A stretch of DNA of 64,000 nt from positions 32,790 to 96,789 of the forward strand of contig NZ_LOFH01000014.1 of the NCBI RefSeq assembly GCF_001469215.1. Direction: 5' to 3'. The translations under genes were made by a program, and so were the position numbers. Under the pieces are notes generated by a model. It searched no databases and was not told the origin of the DNA. It saw nothing but the letters and a program-made list of their open reading frames with translations. Of this stretch, positions 44,312-53,272 are shown piece by piece; the first letter of the stretch is position 1; each line of letters opens with the position of its first letter. This DNA is from Pseudoalteromonas sp. H105. Its GTDB lineage: Bacteria; Pseudomonadota; Gammaproteobacteria; Enterobacterales; Alteromonadaceae.

Positions 44312-44944
44312 TTATAATGCGGTGGCTTGTTTCACTGTGTTAATGAGCATTTCCAAGGTGTTTGGTAAATCAAGGATTAAACTAGCAGCTATGATCATAA
44401 TTAAAGCTTGTCCGTATGTAGCGTTACCAGTGCCTTTTGCAATACTTTGTAAGAGAAATATGCCCTTTATGAAATACACAAGAGCTATTGCCTGTAATAC
44501 CTTCATGTAAACGTTAATTTTAGCTAATAATTCACCTAATGCTTCACCCCTTCCTTTATCTTCAAAATCAGCTCTTAATTCTGCCGTAATCTCCGAATTT
44601 TTAGCATTAAAACATTCTCCGTTATGCTTGTTTATGTTATTACTCATATCTTCACTATCTTTTGATAAAACAAAGCAATGATTATTATTTGTTAATGTGT
44701 TTGTAACTAGTGATATAGAACTTTGAAGACTCCAAAGCATACTTGCACCAATAAATATTATCAGCACTCCCCCTAAGCTGTTTCTAGGATCGTTAGGATT
44801 CTTTGAGTATGTAATAAGCATTTTTATGCCCACTAAAAACATAATTGAGCCAAGGAAAATTCCTACATAGTGAGAAAGGGTATATAAATTTACTGCTATT
44901 GCCTCAACACCCGTTAAATTGCTAGTGATTTCTGAACCTTCCAC
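44312..44944 (-). CDS. Polytopic membrane protein, DotE/IcmC-like
   Basis: Protein of 210 residues with about four membrane helices in two hairpins: HYVGIFLGSIMFLVGIKMLI with GGVLIIFIGASMLW, and LQAIALVYFIKGIFLLQSIA with ALIMIIAASLILDL. Between them is a polar loop with two Cys. The arrangement recalls DotE/IcmC and TraQ of type IVB secretion systems, but the rest of such a system is absent here. It lies between two secreted paralogs in the same operon; function inferred only by resemblance. Confidence 0.45.
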   Translation of the reverse strand: MEGSEITSNLTGVEAIAVNLYTLSHYVGIFLGSIMFLVGIKMLITYSKNPNDPRNSLGGVLIIFIGASMLWSLQSSISLVTNTLTNNNHCFVLSKDSEDMSNNINKHNGECFNAKNSEITAELRADFEDKGRGEALGELLAKINVYMKVLQAIALVYFIKGIFLLQSIAKGTGNATYGQALIMIIAASLILDLPNTLEMLINTVKQATAL

Positions 44945-44948
44945 TTTA

Positions 44949-45314
44949 TTAACACAAACTATTTATTGTTTTAATAACAGTAGCTTTATCTTCATCTCTA
45001 ATGCTTGACCATTTCGCTAAAACGTGAGGTTTTGAGCTTATGGAAGTATCGAATTTAAAACCGTTCCATTTCCCTCGACAGTTAACTTTAAACGTATAAC
45101 CATACATAAACGTACTTACATTTAATGTACGAGCAGTTTTTAAAAATTCAGTTCTTGATTCACCCGTTAAATTCTCATAAAAATAAGCTTCATTTGCAAA
45201 AATTGGCTTAGAGCAGAACAAAATTAATAATATTCCAACTAATGTGAATTGTTCCCATTTGCTTAATATTAAGAAATTAAGCACTCCCTTTGATATTTTC
45301 TTTATTTTTTCCAT
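44949..45314 (-). CDS. Small secreted protein, paralog B
   Basis: Protein of 121 residues from ATG 45314, chosen because AAGGA lies eight bases before it; an upstream ATG at 45353 lacks this. Signal peptide ends LLILFCSKPIFA, and the mature part starts NEAYFYENLTGESRTE, matching paralog A. Contains two Cys (VNCRGKW and the terminal SLC), likely a disulfide. Unknown function, probably in the periplasm or cell surface. Ends four bases before the start of the membrane-protein gene. Confidence 0.65.
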   Translation of the reverse strand: MEKIKKISKGVLNFLILSKWEQFTLVGILLILFCSKPIFANEAYFYENLTGESRTEFLKTARTLNVSTFMYGYTFKVNCRGKWNGFKFDTSISSKPHVLAKWSSIRDEDKATVIKTINSLC

Positions 45315-45410
45315 TTTAAAATTCCTTTTTATTATTTTTCTCCATAACTTCAAATTATGTCATTTTTGATATATTTCAATACTTAAAACTTTACAGACAG
45401 AAATAGAGTA

Positions 45411-45983
45411 TTATTTATTACTCTTTTTCCCTTTATATTTTTTAATTTTAGTTTTTGAAAAATTAATTTCATACTTCTTTGTATTGAGATTGCATTTTAC
45501 AAAGCTTGAGTTTTTACTCATTGACTTTAGAAGTTTTTGGTGTTTTTCCTCAATCTCAGAAATATTTTGAAGCTCTAGAAATTTAAGTAATTCCATTTTT
45601 TGAAATATTTCTTGCCCCAAACTTTTTAAATTTCCTTTTAGCTCAAGTTGTTTCTTTAATGAGAGCAAATTATAAAAATCATCAATATAATTTTTTATCT
45701 TAAAAAATAGTGCTTTAAGTTCATCACATGAACGTTTTTCATTAATATAAAAAATTAAAAGTTGCTGCTGTTTAGTAAAAGAATCACTAAATTTATTAGC
45801 TTCTTCAATCGTTGTAACAGCGTGATTTTCTGGCGTGTGCAGCATTTCGTAAAAGAGTATTTGATGCTCTTGGAAAAGGTATAAAAAATCCGAAAAAACG
45901 TCTTTATCAGTCGCATAATCGAATTGTTCACAAAGGCTATCAAAAGCTTCTTCAATTTTTTCTTTAGATATTTTATTATTCAT
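45411..45983 (-). CDS. Helical charged protein of unknown function
   Basis: Protein of 190 residues, rich in Leu, Glu and Lys with probable coiled-coil segments (FYNLLSLKKQLELKGNLK), basic C-terminus (KTKIKKYKGKKSNK). No signal peptide. It overlaps the preceding gene by 8 bases, so the two are made together. Could bind nucleic acid or a partner protein; nothing points to a family. Confidence 0.6.
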   Translation of the reverse strand: MNNKISKEKIEEAFDSLCEQFDYATDKDVFSDFLYLFQEHQILFYEMLHTPENHAVTTIEEANKFSDSFTKQQQLLIFYINEKRSCDELKALFFKIKNYIDDFYNLLSLKKQLELKGNLKSLGQEIFQKMELLKFLELQNISEIEEKHQKLLKSMSKNSSFVKCNLNTKKYEINFSKTKIKKYKGKKSNK

Positions 45984-46401
45984 TGTTAGATTCCATTTTT
46001 AATAATTCACTTACTTTCAAATGTAAATCTTTATCTTCTTTAATCAAGTCTACTAATCGAACAACATCAACAAGATTTCTTTTAGTTTCTTTATATAAAT
46101 AAGAAATCACTTTCATAAAAATTATTGAATCATCATTATCAAAAAACTTAAAAGATAATCTTGCTAGATCAGTATGCAGTTTTTTATTTTCTAATATTTT
46201 TATTTCATTATGAAAATCTGGAGAGGTTTTTATAAGAACAGATAAATTTTTATTGCAAATTCGAGCTTCATAATCGAGGTCAATTAGATCTAAATACAAC
46301 ATGTAAGATTTAAGACTATCATCACAATATTTTTTAATAAGAAGTTCAATTCTTTTATAACACCTTTCATTTTTTATAAATATTTTATTTTTAGTTTTCA
46401 T
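45976..46401 (-). CDS. Helical protein of unknown function, first gene of operon
   Basis: Protein of 141 residues, all-helical and charged, with no signal or membrane helix. It is the promoter-proximal gene of the minus-strand five-gene operon that ends with secreted paralog A. Ribosome-binding site AAAAAGGATTTT is like others in the element. No family recognised. Confidence 0.6.
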   Translation of the reverse strand: MKTKNKIFIKNERCYKRIELLIKKYCDDSLKSYMLYLDLIDLDYEARICNKNLSVLIKTSPDFHNEIKILENKKLHTDLARLSFKFFDNDDSIIFMKVISYLYKETKRNLVDVVRLVDLIKEDKDLHLKVSELLKMESNNE

Positions 46402-46537
46402 TTCACAAAATCCTTTTTGTTATAACTTAAAAATTAAGATAAAAAAACAAAGATTTCAATAGCTACTATTTTTTATCCTTTACCTTTTGAATTTTTTATT
46501 TGTAATGATAATTTAAAAGTATAAAAGAAATATGTAA

Positions 46538-46633
46538 GGAACCCGATACTATGATTCGTCCCACTTATTCAAATACTGCGTATTTAGTGGTACTTCTGCC
46601 GCACAGGTTTGGCACAATCATTTCGGGTTTACT
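46538..46633. promoter_or_regulatory. Possible transfer origin (oriT) before the relaxase
   Basis: The gap 46402-46669 holds an imperfect inverted repeat, CCACTTATTCAAATAC with GTATTTAGTGG, around TGC, at about 46559-46590. The end ATTTAGTGGTAC resembles MOBV nick sites (TAGTGxGTTA). It is less AT-rich than its surroundings and lies directly upstream of the relaxase, the usual place. Function is an inference. Confidence 0.4.
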
Positions 46634-46669
46634 TCGTAAATTTAACAACAAGAAAAAGAGATAAAAATC

Positions 46670-48745
46670 ATGGATGATAAAAGAAGCGAAAAACAAAAAA
46701 TTGCTGGTGCAAATGCAAATCAAAAACAACTTGATGCTGCAACAAAAGCACATAATAGACAGAAAGATATTAATGAAAAAAATGCTATTTCAGAAAATGA
46801 AAAAGCAGTTAGAGAAGCAAAGAAAACAGAAAGAGAACTAAACAATAAACTTAGAAATATTTCTCAAAATATCAATACAAATCAGATCCAAGGTACAAGA
46901 GCTAGACAAGTAATTTCAAACTTTAAAAACCGTAAAAGTATTGATTCAAGCTTTAACTCTAAGATATCCAAGTTGTTCACTAAAAAGCAAATTGCAGTGC
47001 AAAAAGAAACGACTGCTCGAATGAATATTATGAATATAAAAGCAAAGAAAAAAGGCAAAAATTCAATGAATGCAATGCGTACATTATTGCGTCATATGTT
47101 GCGTATAAAGCAACGTCAGACGGAAGAATGGATACCAGAGGATTCACACCTTAACCTTTATTATCATGATGAAAAATACTATACACATGAAGAATTTCTA
47201 GAGATTCAAAATGATGTTTACGATTCTATAATCAATGATAAAGCTAAAGATGTTAATAACAGGGGTGACAAGAGAAATAAGAAAGATGTTAAAAAATATT
47301 CAGATTTGCGTAGTAGCTACAAACGTAAAGTTCTAACTATTGCTGATAGTGATAAAGAACTAACAGATTTAATTAACAAATTAGAAACTGGAGATGGTAG
47401 AGAATTAAATTCAGAGAATGAAACAATAAAACAAGACATTGAATTAATGCGTAAAAAACTACGTGAGAACGTTGAGAATTCAGAAATTCCAACGGGGAGA
47501 AAAGCCCAGAAATACAAAATTATAGACTCATTTATTCAGCACAGGGACACCCATATTAAGAAGAAAAACTATAAAAGAGTATGTAATTCAGAACGTGAAA
47601 ATGTTGTATCAGAAGTATCTTTTAAAATTCCTCATAATAATAAAAATCTTGGTATTGACCAAAAAGAATATTTGGATTCAGTTAAATCATTTTTTGAAAA
47701 AGCCCCATTTCTAAAAAATCATAAAATCCTTGCTGGTTGTACGCATTTTGATGAATCTAACAGAATTGGCTTATCTGAGGAAGAAGTGACAGGTGCCAAC
47801 GTTCATTTAGTAATGGATTGTAAAAGTTCAGAAAACAACCGTTATCAATGGCGTAAATCAATGATTGATTTTGCACGTTCACAGCAAGAAAAGCTTAATA
47901 ATGAATTTGATATGGATTTTAATATTAAAGCAAAAGGTTACGACCTCACAGAAAAAGAAATATGTCACGTTGGACAGCTACTACAATTAAGTTTTTACAA
48001 ACACGTACAGTTAGATTTATTTCTAAAAAAATCAATAAAATTAAAATTCGTTGCGGAAGAAGATCGTAATAACTCAACTTACATATTAGCTTGTTTAGAG
48101 CAAGAACTTGCAATTCAAGATCGCTTGTCTAGTCGCTACAATATGCAACATGAGCAAAATTTAAAAGAGCAACAGAAATTAAACGAAATTAAGCAAGAAA
48201 TGGCTCAAGAAAAAGCTAAATTAAAAGCAGCAGAAGAAAATCTTAAACAAAAAGATAAAGCCCTTGAAGAAGCGAATAAAGAGATTGAAAAGCTTGCACA
48301 ACAAGTTACAACTCAGCAAGAAAAAGAAAAAGATCTTGATAAATCTATTGATGAAAAATCTAAACAGAAAAAAGAACTTTCTTCTGATATTTTGTCAAAA
48401 GTCGGTCAAAAAGATCAGCTACAACAAGATATTGAAAGGCTCGAAAACAAGCAACTAGACCAAGCAATTAAGAAAGTTGATGCTTGGATGGATACAGTTA
48501 TCAAGAGTAAATACAAAAATGATGATGATACAGATGGAAGTGGTGGTTTTGGCACATTGACAACAATAGCAGCAGCAAGGGCAATTGATACTTTAGAAGA
48601 AAATCAGCCAGAATTAGGCGAAAAAATCAAAACTACGGCTGTAAAATTTGAAGGTGAAAACATTGTTAAAGAAAATTTAAAAATTTCTAACAACTTAAAA
48701 AATGAGAAAAACGATAAAAACACTTCAAGTAAATTCAAACGATAA
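46670..48745 (+). CDS. Plasmid mobilization relaxase, MOBV (Pre/Mob) type
   Basis: Protein of 691 residues that should nick DNA at oriT for mobilization. The Pre/Mob domain begins about residue 115: a His142 in LLRHMLR aligns with the catalytic His of MobM, then EDSHLNLYY matches motif II (SHLNY), and H359FDE with NVHL (His379) matches the HxDE-HxH metal motif. An N-terminal charged extension of about 110 residues is unusual; a coiled coil (about 480-600) follows. No coupling protein or secretion genes are near, so it would depend on a helper. Confidence 0.72.
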   Translation: MDDKRSEKQKIAGANANQKQLDAATKAHNRQKDINEKNAISENEKAVREAKKTERELNNKLRNISQNINTNQIQGTRARQVISNFKNRKSIDSSFNSKISKLFTKKQIAVQKETTARMNIMNIKAKKKGKNSMNAMRTLLRHMLRIKQRQTEEWIPEDSHLNLYYHDEKYYTHEEFLEIQNDVYDSIINDKAKDVNNRGDKRNKKDVKKYSDLRSSYKRKVLTIADSDKELTDLINKLETGDGRELNSENETIKQDIELMRKKLRENVENSEIPTGRKAQKYKIIDSFIQHRDTHIKKKNYKRVCNSERENVVSEVSFKIPHNNKNLGIDQKEYLDSVKSFFEKAPFLKNHKILAGCTHFDESNRIGLSEEEVTGANVHLVMDCKSSENNRYQWRKSMIDFARSQQEKLNNEFDMDFNIKAKGYDLTEKEICHVGQLLQLSFYKHVQLDLFLKKSIKLKFVAEEDRNNSTYILACLEQELAIQDRLSSRYNMQHEQNLKEQQKLNEIKQEMAQEKAKLKAAEENLKQKDKALEEANKEIEKLAQQVTTQQEKEKDLDKSIDEKSKQKKELSSDILSKVGQKDQLQQDIERLENKQLDQAIKKVDAWMDTVIKSKYKNDDDTDGSGGFGTLTTIAAARAIDTLEENQPELGEKIKTTAVKFEGENIVKENLKISNNLKNEKNDKNTSSKFKR

Positions 48746-48955
48746 ACAACTATTAGTTGTCACCCATCTTTTTAAATCTTAATACTTAATCTATTTTTAT
48801 TATTACATAAAACACCAAAAGATTAAGCATTATTATATCTCTAAACTTTAAATTCAATTTAAATATTTATTTAAATTTAAATTAATTACAACTAGTGGTT
48901 GACTTTTAAATTTTAAGTATTACTATTTTAACTAGAATAAACAAGGATTAAAAAG

Positions 48956-49237
48956 GTGAATATAAAAAACATACACTCTATTTTAAATATAATAATAGAT
49001 TTTAAATTAAATACTACTGAAATAAGTATATTTCAAGATGCTTTATTATTAAGTCAATCTAAAAATAACTTTTCATTGAATCGTAATCATTTAAGATTCA
49101 AAACTGGCGAAGAATTAACTAAACAAGCCATTTCTAAATCAATAATTTCTTTGGAAAACAAAGGAATTTTAGAACAAATCGGAAAGCATGGAACCCTAGT
49201 TCAACACAAGTTTGTAGAGGGGGTTTTTAATGTCTAA
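48956..49237 (+). CDS. Small winged-helix regulator-like protein
   Basis: Protein of 93 residues starting with GTG, after AAGGATTAAAAAG. The C-terminal part (ELTKQAISKSIISLENKGIL) looks like a winged helix: recognition helix then a wing (EQIGKHGTLVQHKF). It overlaps the next gene by 8 bases. Likely a local regulator, unassigned. Confidence 0.5.
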   Translation: MNIKNIHSILNIIIDFKLNTTEISIFQDALLLSQSKNNFSLNRNHLRFKTGEELTKQAISKSIISLENKGILEQIGKHGTLVQHKFVEGVFNV

Positions 49238-49958
49238 TCTAATAGAACAATTCAACTTTGAACATTTATGTAGAGTCATTCAGCATAAAAACGGTAAACA
49301 GTATTGTCATAATAAAGGCATTCTTTACAGTGACTTACATAATAAATTTAAAGAATTATCTAAAGAAAAAATTGATAACACTGATTACCATATCATTTTT
49401 AATAACGAATATTATCTTAGTGATATAACAAGCTTTCTATCAAGCTATATCAACGATTCAATAAGAAATATTGACCTTGCTATATCAATAAGCACACTTC
49501 AAAACATCAAGTATTTAGATGCAATTCTAGAGCAATTCAATGTTAAAGATTCTATTGAAGTATATGCACTTTTCAGTGATTTCTTTGATTCTCAAAAAGT
49601 TAATGAAAACGGTCGTGAGCTTATATTACAAGCACTAACAGAACAGTACTTATTACTAGATGATGAAAATGTACAAGACACATTAGAGAGCTTTATAAAC
49701 AGTTTTTTAAGTAGTAATTACTTAGAGAAAATCAAAGAGTTCTTTGTAGAAAATTATAATATTCAAGATTTTACAGACGAATCATTAACAGACTGTTTAT
49801 TATCATGTTTTGAAGACAATTATAGTTTTGAAAAACAAATGATTGATTACTCAAATGAACATGATTTTAACACTATTGAGCAACAGCTTAACGAGTTAGA
49901 AAACGAGCTTAAACAGGATAATTTAAGCAATAAAAATAAACTAAAAAAAGGATTTTAA
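49230..49958 (+). CDS. Acidic helical protein of unknown function
   Basis: Protein of 242 residues, strongly acidic (many Asp/Glu, low Arg) and predicted all-helical, with no signal peptide. Second gene of an operon that ends in a DnaQ-like protein. Its strong acidity would suit a DNA mimic or anti-restriction role, but there is no sequence motif to support it. Ends one base before the next gene. Confidence 0.6.
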   Translation: MSNLIEQFNFEHLCRVIQHKNGKQYCHNKGILYSDLHNKFKELSKEKIDNTDYHIIFNNEYYLSDITSFLSSYINDSIRNIDLAISISTLQNIKYLDAILEQFNVKDSIEVYALFSDFFDSQKVNENGRELILQALTEQYLLLDDENVQDTLESFINSFLSSNYLEKIKEFFVENYNIQDFTDESLTDCLLSCFEDNYSFEKQMIDYSNEHDFNTIEQQLNELENELKQDNLSNKNKLKKGF

Positions 49959-49959
49959 A

Positions 49960-50232
49960 ATGAAATTACAATTAACAAATGAAGTAACAATTGTTTATAA
50001 CAATGAAAATATTGCAGCAGCACCGAATTATAAGGTTTTTATTAATAAAAATATTTTAGTTCACTGTGATTATTTAATTATAGATAAAGTTGAACCAACA
50101 CCTGAAAAACCAACACGTTACAAGCTTTGTGGAAGGTCTGATCAAGTTTGGAATTTTTACATAATGTTAGATCAGCAAACATTTGATAACAAAGAATTAG
50201 ATCTAATAGAAATCAAAATAAAAACATCATAA
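49960..50232 (+). CDS. Small beta-rich protein of unknown function
   Basis: Protein of 90 residues, beta-rich with a basic centre (YLIIDKVEPTPEKPTRYKL). RBS AAAAGGATTTT seven bases before ATG. It sits between the acidic protein and the DnaQ-like protein and is likely translated with them. No family recognised. Confidence 0.55.
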   Translation: MKLQLTNEVTIVYNNENIAAAPNYKVFINKNILVHCDYLIIDKVEPTPEKPTRYKLCGRSDQVWNFYIMLDQQTFDNKELDLIEIKIKTS

Positions 50233-50245
50233 AAGGACAATAATA

Positions 50246-51520
50246 ATGAAATTAAAAAAAAGAGGTGAAGTTATAACAACAAGCCAGATCAGACAAATAT
50301 TTAATATAGAAAACAACGTTACGATAATATTCAAAGATGCTTTGTATCACCCTGAAAACGGCTATTCAGCATATTGCGAATATGGTTTTTATTTCAATGA
50401 TGTTTTAGCAATATTTAAAGATAGATTTGAACGAAAATTCAAAAAAGAACAAGGTAATAATTTAAATATTGTTCAAATTGAAAAACTGCAAAATGAGTGG
50501 TTAGAATTTTTGATTAAAAAATTAAATAATCGTAACTTCAATAATTTAGCTATAGATAAAACAGAGTTTATTTTTACATACAAAGATAATAAAGCTGTAA
50601 TTGATAACTCATACTTAATGTACAACAAGTATAAAGTTATAAAAATTCAAAAAAATATTGAAAGCATTACAAGTAAATTAATATCTAGTTTTGAGTCTAA
50701 AATAACATACTCTAGAGAGTATGATATAGAACTTGAAACACTTTTAAACAATGTAGTATCTGAATTTTTACCAAAACCTCTTAATTCTCAAAAAGACTAT
50801 ATTACTAATAAAGTCTTTAAGCGATTCAATAAATTTATAGATGTAAAAAAGTACATTAGAAATGCGATAAAACAGCATAAACTAGATGATATAGCTAATG
50901 AGCAGCATAAAAAAGAGTTTGAAGAAAGAGTAAAAAAACAAAGAGCCGCAGCAAAAAAAGCTAGGCTAAAAAGAGTTATTGATGTTGAAAACGCTATTAT
51001 TTTAGATGTTAAAACTACTGGTTTAGATTCTGACGATGAAATTATTAAAATTAATATCATTAGTGCAAAAAGTGGAAAAAGCCTTTTAAATGAGCTTGTG
51101 AAGCCTGTAACAAAAATTTCAAATGAAGCTTTTCATATTCATCAAATGACCAATGAAATGTTAGATAATGCTAAATCTTTTAAGGATCTTCATTGTACTA
51201 TTTTAGATATTATAAAAGATAAAAACTTACTGATTTACAATAGTGATTTTGTTCTTAGAATTTTACAGCAATCAGCCAGAAAACAAGGCTTTGAAGATGA
51301 TTGTTACAGTGAATTAAAATCTAAATGTATTATGGATTGGTACGCTAAATTTTATGGTGATTATAGTGAATATTTTGATAGTTATGAGTGGCAAAAACTA
51401 ACTGTTGCAATGGAGCAACAAGATATTGATATTAGTGATTTAGAGAACAAACACGGTTTTTATAATTCTGAATTAACAAGACGTTTAATCAATAAAGTAA
51501 ACTATAAATTAGCTAACTAA
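50246..51520 (+). CDS. DnaQ-fold exonuclease-like protein with degraded active site
   Basis: Protein of 424 residues. The N-terminal 240 residues are novel and basic at their end (KKQRAAAKKARLKR); residues 245-420 have the DEDD exonuclease pattern (IILDVKTTGLDSDDEIIKIN, FHIHQMTNEML, LLIYNSDFVLRIL, HGFYNSELTRRL). In active enzymes the motifs are DxE, FD and H-x4-D. Here Glu becomes Lys256, Asp becomes Val336 and Asp becomes Ser408, so three of four catalytic acids are gone. The fold may have been kept for DNA binding. Last gene of a four-gene operon. Confidence 0.7.
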   Translation: MKLKKRGEVITTSQIRQIFNIENNVTIIFKDALYHPENGYSAYCEYGFYFNDVLAIFKDRFERKFKKEQGNNLNIVQIEKLQNEWLEFLIKKLNNRNFNNLAIDKTEFIFTYKDNKAVIDNSYLMYNKYKVIKIQKNIESITSKLISSFESKITYSREYDIELETLLNNVVSEFLPKPLNSQKDYITNKVFKRFNKFIDVKKYIRNAIKQHKLDDIANEQHKKEFEERVKKQRAAAKKARLKRVIDVENAIILDVKTTGLDSDDEIIKINIISAKSGKSLLNELVKPVTKISNEAFHIHQMTNEMLDNAKSFKDLHCTILDIIKDKNLLIYNSDFVLRILQQSARKQGFEDDCYSELKSKCIMDWYAKFYGDYSEYFDSYEWQKLTVAMEQQDIDISDLENKHGFYNSELTRRLINKVNYKLAN

Positions 51521-51840
51521 CGCACTTCGATTGTTTACTCAAAATTTCAAACAAAACAAGTTTATTATAAATTTTCGAGTTCCATTTAAAAAATAAAAAA
51601 ATATAATTCCAGCTCATGCTGGATTATTAGATCAGAACTCACAGAAAGCTTTTAAAAGCACGATCTCTATTTATTTATGCAATCCCATTGGTAAACCCTT
51701 TTTTCTGATTGTTTTATCTCTTGTTTGCTTCTGCAAACGCTTAAAACATTATCAATAAATAATTATTTAATTTTAAATTAAAATTGATTTTTATGTAACT
51801 TTTGATATATTCTATATTATAAATTAAAAAGGAGTTAAAA
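51521..51840. other. AT-rich gap with one hairpin
   Basis: No gene is visible in this 320-base gap. Near 51607-51625 AATTCCAGC and GCTGGATT form a short hairpin that may terminate the previous operon. Near 51640 GCTTTTAAAAGC is palindromic. The sequence right before 51841 carries AAAAAGGAG, the RBS of the next gene. Confidence 0.5.
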
Positions 51841-52182
51841 TTGTTAGAACAAGAAGAAAAAACACAAAAATTAATTAGAGGAGCTAGCTTGATGTTAAAA
51901 GCTATATGTCACTCAAGAGATAAAGAAACTAAAGTTTCAAGATCTGATTTGTTAGTATTGGAACTATTAACTTATTACCCAATGTATTCAAATTTAAGTT
52001 ATACCATTTTTGATATAAACCAAATAGAATTTACAGAATATTATAAAAGTGAATATAAATCAGAAATAAGCCAAGGTAATCTATCAAGATCATTAAGCAG
52101 GTTATTAAAGCATGGGCTTTTAACAAAAACAGAAGATAATAAATACTATATTAGTTTGTTTAAACATTTTTCTAAAAAATAG
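51841..52182 (+). CDS. Small winged-helix regulator-like protein
   Basis: Protein of 113 residues starting with TTG, preceded by AAAAAGGAG at good spacing, so the start is well supported. The pattern ISQGNLSRSLSRLLKHGLLT looks like a winged-helix recognition helix. Similar strings occur at 48956 and 53273, so this element has a small group of related regulators. Target unknown. Confidence 0.55.
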   Translation: MLEQEEKTQKLIRGASLMLKAICHSRDKETKVSRSDLLVLELLTYYPMYSNLSYTIFDINQIEFTEYYKSEYKSEISQGNLSRSLSRLLKHGLLTKTEDNKYYISLFKHFSKK

Positions 52183-52204
52183 GTTCTAAATTAGATCAGT
52201 TTTA

Positions 52205-52543
52205 TTATAATAATTCTTCAATATTTAAAAACGCACTTTTACCACATTCAGATTCAAGCCTAATGTGTTTATTTCCGTTAATATCATGTAATTTTACAGA
52301 TTTATCATTAATCAGTTTTAAAAAATGATCTCGATTTTCTTCTATGATCTCTTTTCTAGAAAAATCAAAAAATTCTTGCCACATGAACGATTGTTTTTTA
52401 TGTTCTTCTCGGTAATCTAAAGCCATTTTTACTACACTTAAACCCAACGCAGCTTTAACATTATCCGAAGCCATGCCAGATCCAGAGCTTTGGCGCTTTT
52501 TTTCGGAAAATACATCAGTAATTTTTTTAACTGTTTTATTCAT
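52205..52543 (-). CDS. Small protein of unknown function
   Basis: Protein of 112 residues, N-terminus basic (KKITDVFSEKKRQSS), no signal peptide. Its final part (HIRLESECGKSAFLNIEELL) is mixed. RBS is AGAAGG; ATG at 52543. Not recognised. Probably in the same unit as the lipoprotein gene upstream. Confidence 0.5.
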   Translation of the reverse strand: MNKTVKKITDVFSEKKRQSSGSGMASDNVKAALGLSVVKMALDYREEHKKQSFMWQEFFDFSRKEIIEENRDHFLKLINDKSVKLHDINGNKHIRLESECGKSAFLNIEELL

Positions 52544-52611
52544 TTATACCTTCTTAAAAGCCCTACAGCAAGCCATATAGACCAAGGACTTATGATATTT
52601 TTAGTTATAGA

Positions 52612-52986
52612 TTAATACAGCTTTAAGTCATTCTTAAACGCATCAGCCGTGACAAAGAATTTCTCTTTTCTTTTGTCCCACTCGATTTGTACAAAGTCAA
52701 GTTTGGAACCACCAAAAAACACTGCAAAAGCAGTCTCTTCACCTTCGATTTTAGTAACATTGCAGCTTTGATTCATAAATACTTGCATGTATTTTTGTCT
52801 GTTTTGTTCGTGCATGCCTTGCCGATTTTGTATAACAAACGGTTTTGCAAGTGGTTCAGCATTGCGCCAATCAATTGATTTTATTGCATTGCAGTAATCA
52901 GAAGCTAGTTCTTCAATTTCAGACTCAACCCCCCCACAAGCAGTTAAAACAGCGGCAAATGGTAGAGCTAATAACAATTTCTTCAT
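52612..52986 (-). CDS. Small lipoprotein of unknown function
   Basis: Lipoprotein of 124 residues with an excellent lipobox: MKKLLLALPFAAVLTACGG. The mature part is about 105 residues with two more Cys. Exported and lipid-anchored, perhaps in the outer membrane. No family recognised; surface-exclusion proteins of mobile elements are often small lipoproteins, so that is a possible role. Confidence 0.65.
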   Translation of the reverse strand: MKKLLLALPFAAVLTACGGVESEIEELASDYCNAIKSIDWRNAEPLAKPFVIQNRQGMHEQNRQKYMQVFMNQSCNVTKIEGEETAFAVFFGGSKLDFVQIEWDKRKEKFFVTADAFKNDLKLY

Positions 52987-53200
52987 TTAAAATTTCCTTT
53001 TAAAAATTAATTTTTATTTATACTTTAAATATATCAGAAGCTACATAAAAAGCAATTTAATTTAAACAATCAGAACAACAAAATCAATGTTTATTTTATT
53101 TATTTAAAAGATCAAAAATGATCATTTTAATACAATTAAGATCTAAACTTTTATTATTATATAATTACAAAAACAATTTAAATTTATTTTTAAAAATCTA

Positions 53201-53255
53201 TTGACTCATATAACAAATAGGTTATGTTGAATATAACAAATTAGTTATATTCAAC
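53201..53255 (+). promoter_or_regulatory. Promoter and 12-bp palindromic operator of the 53273 gene
   Basis: A -35-like TTGACT at 53201 is followed 16 bases later by TATGTT. Over and after the -10 there is a perfect palindrome: GTTGAATATAAC and GTTATATTCAAC separated by 6 bases (53226-53255). This suggests repression by a dimeric regulator, perhaps the adjacent winged-helix protein itself. Confidence 0.7.
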
Positions 53256-53272
53256 AAAAAAGGAAACATAGA

